Positions 1 through 7,007 of a DNA stretch of 12,197 nt are shown here, piece after piece; position 1 is the first letter of the stretch, and the number at the start of each line of letters is the position of its first letter. Both the position numbers and the translations under genes were made by a program. The notes below the pieces were generated by a model. It ran no database searches, was not told the origin of the DNA, and worked only from the letters and a program-made list of their open reading frames with translations. Origin of the DNA: JBCCTX01 sp964652565 (GTDB lineage: Bacteria > Bacteroidota > Bacteroidia > J057); NCBI GenBank assembly GCA_964652565.1, contig CAZZEC010000162.1, positions 1 through 12,197 of the forward strand, given 5' to 3'.

Positions 1-77
1 ACTTCATCCAATGTATCCATGGTCCCAATTATTAGTCCAACTACTATTTTACAAACGCAACTGAGGTATATCTAAGA

Positions 78-85
78 CAAAGATA
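78..85 (-). promoter_or_regulatory. possible divergent -7 promoter box
   Basis: Read on the minus strand this is TATCTTTG, an exact match to the Bacteroidota -7 consensus TAnnTTTG. An ATG lies on the minus strand at 20-18 and opens M-D-T-L-D-E into the left edge, so a divergent gene may begin there with a leader of about 50 bases. No -33 TTTG is visible at the right distance. Only six codons of the putative gene are inside the window, so neither the promoter nor the gene is secure. Confidence 0.25.
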
Positions 86-177
86 AGATAAAAATGTCTG
101 CTTTATCACGCATAAATAGCCAAAATCTATACCATAGTTTGGGATTATAATATAAAATATATACGTATATTTCTTGA

Positions 178-1332
178 ATGGTTTTCCGCTCAACTGATAT
201 ATTGATTGTAGGAGGAGGGTTAGCAGGACTGGTTAATGCTATTCATTTAGCTCGTGAAGGATTACAAGTAGTATTGGTTGAAAAAAAATCTTACCCCTTC
301 CATAAAGTTTGCGGAGAATATATCTCAAAGGAAATACTACCCTATTTGCAATCACTGGAAATAGATCTTACTGAACTGGGCTATCAGGATATCAAGCGTT
401 TACAGCTGACCTCTCCTTCGGGAAAATTACTGGAAACGCCGTTGCCCTTAGGTGCGATCAGTATAAGTAGATATAAATTAGATCATTTTCTATATATTCA
501 AGCATTGAAGCATGGAGTTACCGTTCATGTTAACACAACTGTTAATCATGTCATGTTTAGGCATGATGAGTTTACGATAGAGCTTTCAGAAGGGAAGTCT
601 TATAAATCTCCTGTAGTAATAGGTGCATATGGTAAAAGATCTCAACTAGACCGGGTTTTCCAACGACCTTTCTTTCTACAACGTTCGCCTTATTTAGGAG
701 TAAAATATCATAGATTGTTAGAACACCCTAATGATCTAGTTTCCCTGCACAACTTTCAATCGGGATATTGTGGGGTGTCAATGGTGGAAAATAACATTGT
801 AAACGTCTGCTACATGGTTGATAACCAATTATTGCGTAAATATAAAACTATTCCAATATTGGAATCTGAAGTGTTGTGTAAGAATCCTCATTTGAAATAC
901 TTGTTTACACATAGTCGCTCTATATTTGAAAAGCCTTTAGTCATTAATGAAATATCTTTTTATCCAAAAAAACAGGTTGTAGATCATATGCTCATGTCAG
1001 GCGATGCTGCTGGATTGATCACTCCACTATGTGGAAATGGCATGGCTATGGCCATTCGATCTGCTCAAATCCTATCGGAACTCATTTTAGATTACTTTCA
1101 ACATACAATGGATCGCCAAACACTAGAAGAACGATATACCATTATTTGGCACAAGCACTTTGCGAGGAGATTATGGATAGGTCGAAATATCCAAAAAAGC
1201 TTTGAAAACCGCACTTTTTCAGAGAGTGCACTTAGCATACTCTCTATTTTTCCTGGCATGTTATCCCACATTATTAAATTAACACATGGTCAATCGATAT
1301 CGAAAGAACCTATGTGTCATTATTATTCCTGA
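178..1332 (+). CDS. FAD-dependent oxidoreductase (geranylgeranyl reductase / monooxygenase-like)
   Basis: A 384-residue flavoprotein. The N-terminal Rossmann dinucleotide-binding motif GGGLAG is at residues 12-17. KVCGEYIS, typical of the geranylgeranyl-reductase-like branch of FAD oxidoreductases, is at 43-50, and SRYKLD at 97-102 matches the conserved R..LD step of the family. VIGAYGKRS at 147-155 sits where p-hydroxybenzoate-hydroxylase-type enzymes carry GADG..S. The second FAD motif, GDAAG followed by TPLCGNGM, is at 275-289. The family either reduces isoprenoid or alkyl double bonds or hydroxylates aromatic rings. Beside a type III PKS and a methyltransferase it may act like SrsC of Streptomyces, which hydroxylates alkylresorcinols on the way to quinones; this role is inferred. 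It is the first gene of a three-gene unit, and the next start codon is 2 bases after its stop. No signal peptide is visible, so it is probably cytoplasmic or membrane-associated. A weak TATATTTC box at 166-173 almost abuts the start codon. Confidence 0.86.
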   Translation: MVFRSTDILIVGGGLAGLVNAIHLAREGLQVVLVEKKSYPFHKVCGEYISKEILPYLQSLEIDLTELGYQDIKRLQLTSPSGKLLETPLPLGAISISRYKLDHFLYIQALKHGVTVHVNTTVNHVMFRHDEFTIELSEGKSYKSPVVIGAYGKRSQLDRVFQRPFFLQRSPYLGVKYHRLLEHPNDLVSLHNFQSGYCGVSMVENNIVNVCYMVDNQLLRKYKTIPILESEVLCKNPHLKYLFTHSRSIFEKPLVINEISFYPKKQVVDHMLMSGDAAGLITPLCGNGMAMAIRSAQILSELILDYFQHTMDRQTLEERYTIIWHKHFARRLWIGRNIQKSFENRTFSESALSILSIFPGMLSHIIKLTHGQSISKEPMCHYYS

Positions 1333-1334
1333 TC

Positions 1335-2072
1335 ATGAGATTTTCCTTCCAAGAACGTCAACTCATTCCAGAAATTATGGACGATCTGGATATGAGTGGT
1401 AAAATGCTCCATGATACATTAGGGCAATTGCAAATGATTAACAAGTGGTTAGGAGGCTATGCGATTATTAAGGATAGCTTTCATTACTTTATCAAAAAGT
1501 ATGATTGGAAGTGTTTAGATACTCCATTGCGTATTGCAGATATAGGTTGTGGTGGTGGAGATACATTGAGGGCATTGTCTGGGTATTTCAAAAAAGAATC
1601 TATAACCGCAAGTTTTTATGGATTTGATGCCAATCCTCACATCATTGACTATGCCAGAATCCAGTCGGGTTCCTATCCCGAAATACAATATGAAGTATTG
1701 GATATGTTTTCAGAATCTTTTTTAACTCGATCTTTTGATGTGATCATGTTTAATCTTATTCTACATCATTTCGATACTCAAACACTTCAAGACTATATAC
1801 CTAAAGTATGTAATCAAACTACATATGGCGTTACAATCAATGATTTACAAAGACATTGGCTTCCATATTTACTTTTTCAAGGTGTTACCAGGGTTTGCGG
1901 TGCCAACCATATGACTCGACATGATGGGCTATTGTCTATCCGTAAAGGTTTCACCCATAGAGAATGGCAAAAGATAGCTAAAAACGTTTTACCTTATCCC
2001 TATCTTATAAAGTGGAGATGGGCGTTTCGTCATCAGATTATAATTGATACACATGAACAATTATCAACCTAA
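1335..2072 (+). CDS. class I SAM-dependent methyltransferase
   Basis: A 245-residue class I methyltransferase. The SAM-binding glycine motif DIGCGGGDTL is at residues 69-78. The acidic residue after strand 2 is in GFDANPH (97-102), where D98 probably binds the SAM ribose. The post-II segment FNLILHHF is at 139-146. NDLQRHW at 169-175 and WRWAFR at 227-232 resemble features of the Bacteroidota homologues found beside type III PKS genes. The ATG at 1335 was preferred over an in-frame GTG at 1314, because the GTG would overlap the upstream gene by 19 bases and adds only seven unconserved-looking residues. The gene is sandwiched between an FAD oxidoreductase and a type III PKS. It probably methylates the polyketide product, comparable in role to SrsB (alkylresorcinol methylation) or Bacillus BpsB (alkylpyrone methylation). 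The substrate is not determinable from sequence. Its 3' end overlaps the PKS start by 20 bases, which suggests translational coupling. Confidence 0.87.
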   Translation: MRFSFQERQLIPEIMDDLDMSGKMLHDTLGQLQMINKWLGGYAIIKDSFHYFIKKYDWKCLDTPLRIADIGCGGGDTLRALSGYFKKESITASFYGFDANPHIIDYARIQSGSYPEIQYEVLDMFSESFLTRSFDVIMFNLILHHFDTQTLQDYIPKVCNQTTYGVTINDLQRHWLPYLLFQGVTRVCGANHMTRHDGLLSIRKGFTHREWQKIAKNVLPYPYLIKWRWAFRHQIIIDTHEQLST

Positions 2073-3117
2073 AATTCTTTCTGTAGCCAAAGCACTTCCT
2101 CCTTACACGCGCCCCACTGAAGAAATTTTGCCCTATGTCGTGGATTGGATCTCAGATTTGCCTCAACGTCAGCAGGATAAAATTTTGCGGATATTTAAAT
2201 ATGCAAGGGTCGATCGTAGATATTCTATCATGGATATTGATGAGGTATTTAACAAAACTTCATTTGCAGAAAAAAATAATCAATTTGCTAACAAGTCTAT
2301 CGAACTTGCTGAATCAGCTTTTTTGGCTGCTATAGAAAAAGCAGGCATCTCTAAAGATGATGTACATTACATCATTACTACCAGTTGCACCAAAATAATG
2401 ATCCCTTCTCTGGATGCCTATTTAATCAATAAGCTCCATCTTAGACAGGATATTATACGATTACCAGTTACAGAAATGGGTTGTGCTGCAGGCACTTCAG
2501 GGCTTATCTATGCAAATGAATTTCTTAAATCTCAACCCGAAAAGTACGCTGCTGTTATCTCCATAGAATCACCTACTACAACTTTTCAGCATGATGATTT
2601 CTCTATGACAAATATCGTTAGTGCTGCTATTTTTGGAGACGGAGCTGCTTGTGCAATTTTAGGACCTTCCGATTCATTAAAACCTACGATCATTGATACT
2701 GAGATGTATCATTTTTATGATGCTATAGATATGATGGGATATGACATTGTCAATTCAGGGTTTAAAATGGTATTAGATCCAACTGTCCCTTCAAGAATTG
2801 AACAACATTTTCCTGAAATTATATTCCCGTTTTTAGATCGAAACTGTATATCAATAGATTCGCTTAATCACCTCATCTTCCACCCTGGGGGGAAGAAAAT
2901 TATTCAAATTGTAGAAGAGCTGTTGGGAAAGTACGGAAAGAATATCGATGACTCCCAATGGGTGTTGAGCGAGTATGGGAACATGTCAAGTGCAACGGTC
3001 TTATACGTAATGGAACGATTCATGGATAGAGAAATACCTATAGGTGATTGGGGGCTTATGTTAAGTTTTGGTCCAGGATTTTCCGCGCAAAGACTATTAT
3101 TAAAATGGATCCCTTGA
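2053..3117 (+). CDS. type III polyketide synthase (chalcone/stilbene synthase-like)
   Basis: A 354-residue type III PKS of normal family length. The full catalytic triad is visible. The nucleophilic Cys is C144 in EMGCAAG, matching chalcone synthase Cys164. H277 in FHPGG matches His303, and N310 in YGNMSS matches Asn336. SFGPG at 338-342 corresponds to the GFGPG loop. The enzyme loads an acyl starter on the Cys, extends it with malonyl-CoA and cyclises it to resorcinols, pyrones or related products. In bacteria the starter is often a long fatty acyl group delivered as CoA or ACP thioester. The ATG at 2053 was chosen over an in-frame TTG at 2044. With that start it overlaps the methyltransferase by 20 bases. 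It closes the first gene unit and is followed by a 325-base gap. Because an FAS-like unit with its own ACP lies about 6 kb downstream, an ACP-bound acyl starter is plausible, as with ArsB/ArsC of Azotobacter, but this is not shown by the sequence. Confidence 0.93.
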   Translation: MNNYQPKILSVAKALPPYTRPTEEILPYVVDWISDLPQRQQDKILRIFKYARVDRRYSIMDIDEVFNKTSFAEKNNQFANKSIELAESAFLAAIEKAGISKDDVHYIITTSCTKIMIPSLDAYLINKLHLRQDIIRLPVTEMGCAAGTSGLIYANEFLKSQPEKYAAVISIESPTTTFQHDDFSMTNIVSAAIFGDGAACAILGPSDSLKPTIIDTEMYHFYDAIDMMGYDIVNSGFKMVLDPTVPSRIEQHFPEIIFPFLDRNCISIDSLNHLIFHPGGKKIIQIVEELLGKYGKNIDDSQWVLSEYGNMSSATVLYVMERFMDREIPIGDWGLMLSFGPGFSAQRLLLKWIP

Positions 3118-3135
3118 TTAAAAAATATATATTCA

Positions 3136-3163
3136 ACTTACATGCTTAAAAAGCTTGATAAGT
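3136..3163 (+). terminator. imperfect stem-loop after the PKS gene
   Basis: An inverted repeat 18 bases after the PKS stop codon. An outer ACTTA/TAAGT arm (3136-3140 and 3159-3163) and an inner GCTT/AAGC arm (3144-3147 and 3151-3154) are separated by a small internal loop and capped by AAA. The stem is weak and AT-rich, and there is no T-run after it. It could be a weak terminator or mRNA 3'-end structure, or it may be chance in AT-rich DNA. Confidence 0.25.
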
Positions 3164-3360
3164 AACATTAACTGATAAATGTATCATTATATCCCGGATA
3201 ATTTACAGGATAAAAGGTCCATATAAATTCAAGTAAATTATGAAAACACACTCATTATGATACCATTCAATATATATGTGTGAAAAATAAAATTATTCCC
3301 CATCCACATTAATAGCCAAACTGAATTTCCAAATTATTACAAAGGATAAATAAATATTAC

Positions 3361-3389
3361 ATTTACATGTAAATAATTATACAATTGTA
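3361..3389 (+). promoter_or_regulatory. tandem palindromes, possible operator
   Basis: Two perfect palindromes lie close together: ATTTACATGTAAAT at 3361-3374 and TACAATTGTA at 3380-3389. Both have TACA...TGTA half-sites and their centres are 17 bases apart. Taking the -7 box at 3394-3401 as the promoter, the first covers the expected -33 position and the second lies in the spacer. That placement suits a transcription factor that blocks or replaces -33 recognition. AT-rich intergenic DNA produces palindromes by chance, so this is only a candidate. Confidence 0.35.
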
Positions 3390-3393
3390 AATA

Positions 3394-3401
3394 TATATTT
3401 G
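3394..3401 (+). promoter_or_regulatory. Bacteroidota -7 promoter box for the cytochrome unit
   Basis: TATATTTG is an exact match to the Bacteroidota -7 consensus TAnnTTTG. Transcription would start near 3408, giving a leader of about 35 bases before the ATG at 3443. No TTTG is present at the -33 position; that place is covered by a palindrome. The box is well placed for the large lipoprotein gene and the three genes after it. Confidence 0.45.
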
Positions 3402-3420
3402 GAAAAAATTTAAGCTTTTT

Positions 3421-3441
3421 TGCACAAATTAAACTTGTGCA
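3421..3441 (+). promoter_or_regulatory. leader hairpin next to the start codon
   Basis: A perfect 7-base inverted repeat, TGCACAA (3421-3427) and TTGTGCA (3435-3441), is separated by a 7-base AT-rich loop. It ends one base before the lipoprotein ATG at 3443 and lies inside the predicted mRNA leader. It could form an RNA hairpin occluding the ribosome site, or be a DNA operator. It is not followed by a T-run, so it is not a terminator. Confidence 0.4.
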
Positions 3442-3442
3442 T

Positions 3443-6400
3443 ATGAGCAGACCCTTACTCTTAAAACTGATAATAAGTATTGTTGCCGTTAGTCTGTATT
3501 GGGGATGTGATAATTTTGGAGATGAGGTACTTACTCCATTTCTTGATCCCAACACGATCTTTCTGAAAGATACTTGTGATGTAGATGTCATCCTTTTTCA
3601 GCAACAAATATTGCCTGTGATTATTAGAGAATGTGCAAGTAGTGGTTGCCATAATGAAGAAGATCAAAAGGCAGATATCAACCTGGATAACTACCAGGCG
3701 GTCATTCAACTCATTTCATCAAATGATAGTTCGCAAAGTAAACTCTCCCAAATTTTCAATCAACTAGATACAGATCCACATACACCTCCACTAGATTTGG
3801 AAACAGTTACCCCTATTGAGATACAACAAATTAATACATGGATATCGCAGGGTGGATTGAATACGAACTGTGATAGCTATTGTGAATTTACAGAGGTAGA
3901 TATATCAAAGATAACGTTACTGGATAATAACACTCCTGAAAATATTTCCGATGATTATTACGCTTTTAGCATTAACGTAAAAGGAGCTAATTTGAGTAGC
4001 GCTTATAAATTAACTGCTGCGAGTTTTGATACAATAGGGAGATATAATCAACTCTTAAACATCAATCTACCTGCATCTCAAATCCCCTCAAATGATATTG
4101 TTCTCACGCTTACCGATACGGAAAAAAGACAATGTGTATATTCCAAACGTCTTTTTATCTCGCAAGGAGACACTCCTATTGATACAACATATACTGAAAT
4201 AGATACTTGCCTAACTGTAGATCCAAGACTGAGCGATATTACGTGTAATGACAATAACACACCTGGAGATTCTTCAGATGACTTTATCATTTTTTACCTG
4301 GACCCTTCAGGTGGCAATATAGGTAGTTCCTATTCACTCAATGGAGAAGAAATTAATGCCATTGGTCAGTTTGGACAAAAAACAGAATTTGTCACTCCTA
4401 AAGGAACAGCAGGAAAGGGTGATATTAATATTACACTTACCAATATGATTAATGATTCAACTGAATGTGAAGTTGAATTTATTCTCCAGGATCCAGGAAC
4501 CTGCTCAAGTGATACGTCCGACACGATGGATTCACTATGTATTATAAATGAATCAGGACTGGCCAATATAGAATGTAATAATAATGGTACTCCAGATGAC
4601 ACATCGGATGACTATATCAGTTTCTCTTTGAATCCAATCGGCAGTCAAACCAGTGGGTCCTACATTCTTACTGGTGCAGGAATCAATGAAACCGGAGTAT
4701 ATGGCCAAGAGACCTTTTTCTCTTCTCCCACAGGAACTGCAGGTAACGGAGACCTTACATTAACCCTTATGGATAGTGATTCATCTTCTTGCACATTAAC
4801 GCTTTCCATTACAGATCCAGGTACCTGTGATGTAGCCCCACCCTGCAATATCACACAATCAGGACTTTCCAATATCGAATGCAATAATAACGAAACACCT
4901 GACAACCTTAATGATGATTATATCAGCTTTACATTAAATCCCATGGGTATTGGGACTAGTGGGGAATATTCACTTACTGGTGATGGAATTGATGAAGTTG
5001 GCATATTTGGCCAACCTACCATTTTCACTACTCCTACCGGCACTGCGGGTAACGGAGATATAACACTTACCATCACCGATAGAGATTCAACTGGTTGTAC
5101 ACTTGTGGTAGTTGTCAGCGATCCCGGTGCGTGTACGTCAATACCTCCCTGTAACATTTCTCAGGCCGGACTATCAAACATTCAGTGTAATGATAATGGA
5201 ACGCCTGCCAATCCAAATGATGACTATATCACATTCAATGTGAATCCGAGTGGACAAGGTCTCAGTGGGACTTATCAATTAACGGGTGGTGGAATAGATA
5301 CTACAGGAGTATTTGGGCAAAATACACAAATTAATACTCCGGCAGGAACTGCAGGACAAGGAAATATAAATCTCACCATAACGGATGCTGATTCGGGTTC
5401 CTGTACGCTCGAGTTTACGCTCACAGACCCGGGTGTATGTACTCCGGAATGTAACCTTCTGGCATCGGGTCTAGCTGACATTGCTTGTAATGATAATGGC
5501 ACCCCCAACGACCCTAATGATGACTTTATCACTTATTCATTAAATCCAACAGGAGTAGGAGTCAGTGGAAGTTATCAGGTATCCGGACCGGAAATTAATG
5601 AGACTGGGACGTTTGGTCAAAAAACTACATTTAATACTCCTCAGGGAACTGCTGGCAACTCAGATATAGTTATTACCATATCTGATAGCAATAATCCGAA
5701 TTGTTCAATAGAAGCTACCATTACCAATCCCGGGACATGTACACCTCCTTGTAATATTACACAAGCTAATTTGTCAGCTATAAATTGTAATGATAATGGA
5801 ACGCCTGCAGATCCAAATGATGATTACATCACATTCATGCTGGATGTTTCTGCAGGTAATATCGTTGGTCAATATACAGTTACAGGGGGAGGCATACAGG
5901 CTAGTGGTACCTATGGTCAAACCCAAGCCTTTCAAAGTCCGCTAGGCTCAGCAGGAAAGGGAGATATCACGATCGTGATTACTGACACCATCAATCCAGA
6001 ATGTACTGCTTCTTTGTTACTCATAGACCCAGGGGTATGTATTTCAGCAGTGACATGTGATATCATGCAAAGTGGACTTACAAACGTTACATGTAATGAC
6101 AATGGAACTCCCATGGATAATACTGATGACTTTCTAACATTTGAACTCAATCCTACAGGGGGAGGTCTTGGTACAACGTATTCTGTCCAAGGTCGAGGGA
6201 TTGATCTTCAAGGTCAATATGGCTCGCCTGCGTCCTTTAGCTTGTCCATGGGATCAATAGGTTATGTCGATATAGAGCTTACAATTACCGATAATTCAGA
6301 TAATACCTGTGCGATACAGGATACGTTGAAAGATCCATACACTTGCGAATCATGCGATGTTTCAGATATCTCTTACAGTCAAGACATACAACCTATTTTA

Positions 6401-6619
6401 ACCGATTATTGTACAGTCTGTCATGGTAGCAATAACGCTCAGGCAGGTATTGACCTTTCTACCTATGAGGAAGTCAAAAAGCAAGCTGGGAACCCGAGAT
6501 TTTACGGTGCGATCATTCATGATAGCAAGTATTCTCCCATGCCTCCTGGAGGACAATTGATTCCTTGTGAAATAAAAGCTATCAAAGCATGGATTGATCA
6601 AGGTGCACCCAATAATTAA
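3443..6619 (+). CDS. large lipoprotein: two cytochrome-c-like domains flanking eight Cys-patterned repeats
   Basis: A 1058-residue protein with an N-terminal lipoprotein signal: a hydrophobic stretch ending LYWGC, lipid-modified Cys at 22. Residues about 45-147 form a PSCyt1-like (planctomycete-type cytochrome c) domain with CASSGCH at 64-70, a CX4CH motif, but TPP where relatives have MPP, so the Met ligand is absent. Residues 147-968 are eight repeats of about 97 residues with the consensus C...GL..I.C.DNGTP.D..DD, then SG.Y.LTG.GI, then GTAGNGDI.LTITD. Residues 971-1058 are a second PSCyt1-like domain with CTVCH at 990-994 and Met1033 in SPMPPGG, so it looks heme-competent. The acidic DNGTP..D..DD loops resemble calcium-binding loops (inference). 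There is no type IX secretion C-terminal domain; the protein is expected to be anchored in the outer membrane by lipid. The ATG at 3443 is preferred over a GTG at 3437, which sits inside the leader hairpin. It heads the cytochrome/barrel unit. A structural or electron-carrying surface role is likely; the exact function is unknown. Confidence 0.85.
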   Translation: MSRPLLLKLIISIVAVSLYWGCDNFGDEVLTPFLDPNTIFLKDTCDVDVILFQQQILPVIIRECASSGCHNEEDQKADINLDNYQAVIQLISSNDSSQSKLSQIFNQLDTDPHTPPLDLETVTPIEIQQINTWISQGGLNTNCDSYCEFTEVDISKITLLDNNTPENISDDYYAFSINVKGANLSSAYKLTAASFDTIGRYNQLLNINLPASQIPSNDIVLTLTDTEKRQCVYSKRLFISQGDTPIDTTYTEIDTCLTVDPRLSDITCNDNNTPGDSSDDFIIFYLDPSGGNIGSSYSLNGEEINAIGQFGQKTEFVTPKGTAGKGDINITLTNMINDSTECEVEFILQDPGTCSSDTSDTMDSLCIINESGLANIECNNNGTPDDTSDDYISFSLNPIGSQTSGSYILTGAGINETGVYGQETFFSSPTGTAGNGDLTLTLMDSDSSSCTLTLSITDPGTCDVAPPCNITQSGLSNIECNNNETPDNLNDDYISFTLNPMGIGTSGEYSLTGDGIDEVGIFGQPTIFTTPTGTAGNGDITLTITDRDSTGCTLVVVVSDPGACTSIPPCNISQAGLSNIQCNDNGTPANPNDDYITFNVNPSGQGLSGTYQLTGGGIDTTGVFGQNTQINTPAGTAGQGNINLTITDADSGSCTLEFTLTDPGVCTPECNLLASGLADIACNDNGTPNDPNDDFITYSLNPTGVGVSGSYQVSGPEINETGTFGQKTTFNTPQGTAGNSDIVITISDSNNPNCSIEATITNPGTCTPPCNITQANLSAINCNDNGTPADPNDDYITFMLDVSAGNIVGQYTVTGGGIQASGTYGQTQAFQSPLGSAGKGDITIVITDTINPECTASLLLIDPGVCISAVTCDIMQSGLTNVTCNDNGTPMDNTDDFLTFELNPTGGGLGTTYSVQGRGIDLQGQYGSPASFSLSMGSIGYVDIELTITDNSDNTCAIQDTLKDPYTCESCDVSDISYSQDIQPILTDYCTVCHGSNNAQAGIDLSTYEEVKKQAGNPRFYGAIIHDSKYSPMPPGGQLIPCEIKAIKAWIDQGAPNN
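3881..6346 (+). repeat. eight-unit coding tandem repeat, about 291 bases per unit
   Basis: The units, measured from first to last cysteine position, are 3881-4171, 4208-4504, 4538-4828, 4844-5134, 5150-5440, 5450-5740, 5750-6040 and 6056-6346. All are 97 codons except the second, which has 99. Linkers are 9-36 bases. Units 3-8 have four cysteines spaced exactly 12, 72 and 12 residues apart, and unit 2 has 12, 74 and 12. Unit 1 keeps the register but has Leu159 and Asp243 where C2 and C4 should be. Units 5 and 7 share a 23-base identical block (5186-5208 and 5786-5808) and similar flanks, which points to recent internal duplication or gene conversion. Unit 1 and the last unit are the most divergent, as expected for array ends. 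Confidence 0.9.
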
Positions 6620-6634
6620 GCATAAAGCCTATTC

Positions 6635-6997
6635 ATGGACGTAAAACATATTGGATACATATTAGCTTTTGTATTTTTTTCCGCATGCCACTACGATGTG
6701 GGAGAAGAACTAGATTTGATGATAACCTGTTCAGAGGGCGAAGTTTCCTTTACCAGGGATGTAATTCCCATTATGGAAACTCATTGTATTTCATGTCATA
6801 ATGATCAACAAGCGCAGGGGGGTGTTAATCTTGATGGGTATGCTCAAATCATCGTATACGCAAATGATAACAGTCTACTGGGCAGCATACAGCACGACCC
6901 TCAGTATGTATCTATGCCGCTTAATGCCGGAAAACTGGACTCATGTGATATAAAGTTGATAGCAAGATGGATAACTCAAGGTGCCATTGAAAATTAA
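6635..6997 (+). CDS. small mono-heme cytochrome c lipoprotein
   Basis: A 120-residue protein with a short lipoprotein signal ending FFSAC (lipid Cys18) and one PSCyt1-like cytochrome domain. The heme attachment motif CISCH is at 51-55, and the likely distal ligand is Met94 in VSMPL. An extra cysteine pair, C32 and C104, matches C971 and C1042 of the C-terminal domain of the preceding large lipoprotein and probably forms a disulfide. The two domains align along their full length (DI.PI....C..CH, HD..Y..MP, C.IK.I..WI.QGA), so this is a paralogue of that domain. It starts 15 bases after the large gene and stops 10 bases before the next. It probably transfers single electrons at the outer or inner face of the envelope membrane. 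Its partner is unknown, and the barrel and diheme cytochrome downstream are candidates. Confidence 0.86.
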   Translation: MDVKHIGYILAFVFFSACHYDVGEELDLMITCSEGEVSFTRDVIPIMETHCISCHNDQQAQGGVNLDGYAQIIVYANDNSLLGSIQHDPQYVSMPLNAGKLDSCDIKLIARWITQGAIEN

Positions 6998-7007
6998 TAC
7001 TAACCTG

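Larger units (their letters stand above)
3118..3442 (+). other. 325-base AT-rich intergenic region
   Basis: No convincing gene was found on either strand; the longest + strand frames starting with ATG are only a few codons. The 5' part holds an imperfect inverted repeat (3136-3163) just after the PKS stop. The centre has a short TATCC-C-GGATA palindrome at 3190-3200. The 3' third holds two TACA/TGTA palindromes, a perfect -7 box and a hairpin against the next start codon. The region separates the lipid-type genes from the cytochrome unit and is the best candidate for a promoter in the window. Confidence 0.6.

Noticed and set aside
1314..1334. GTG start for the methyltransferase, and likewise TTG at 2044 for the PKS and GTG at 6981 for the barrel.
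   Set aside because: In each case an ATG a few codons downstream gives the expected N-terminus and a smaller overlap; for the barrel it also places the signal peptide at the start.
2135..2335. A 66-codon + strand frame inside the type III PKS gene.
   Set aside because: It is an alternative frame of a well-supported gene and has no family features.
4078..6150. A series of open minus-strand frames of 70-85 codons across the repeat array (for example near 4366-4602, 4660-4905, 4918-5157, 5275-5532).
   Set aside because: They recur at the same phase because the coding repeat recurs, their translations are low-complexity mirror images of the repeat, and they have no start signals or known motifs.
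3881..6346. Could the repeat array be a CRISPR or other non-coding array?
   Set aside because: The units keep an open reading frame with conserved protein positions, have no fixed-length unique spacers, and vary at synonymous sites.
3443..6619. Type IX secretion sorting domain at the C-terminus of the large repeat protein.
   Set aside because: The C-terminus is a complete cytochrome-like domain ending in its usual helix, and the N-terminus is a lipoprotein signal.
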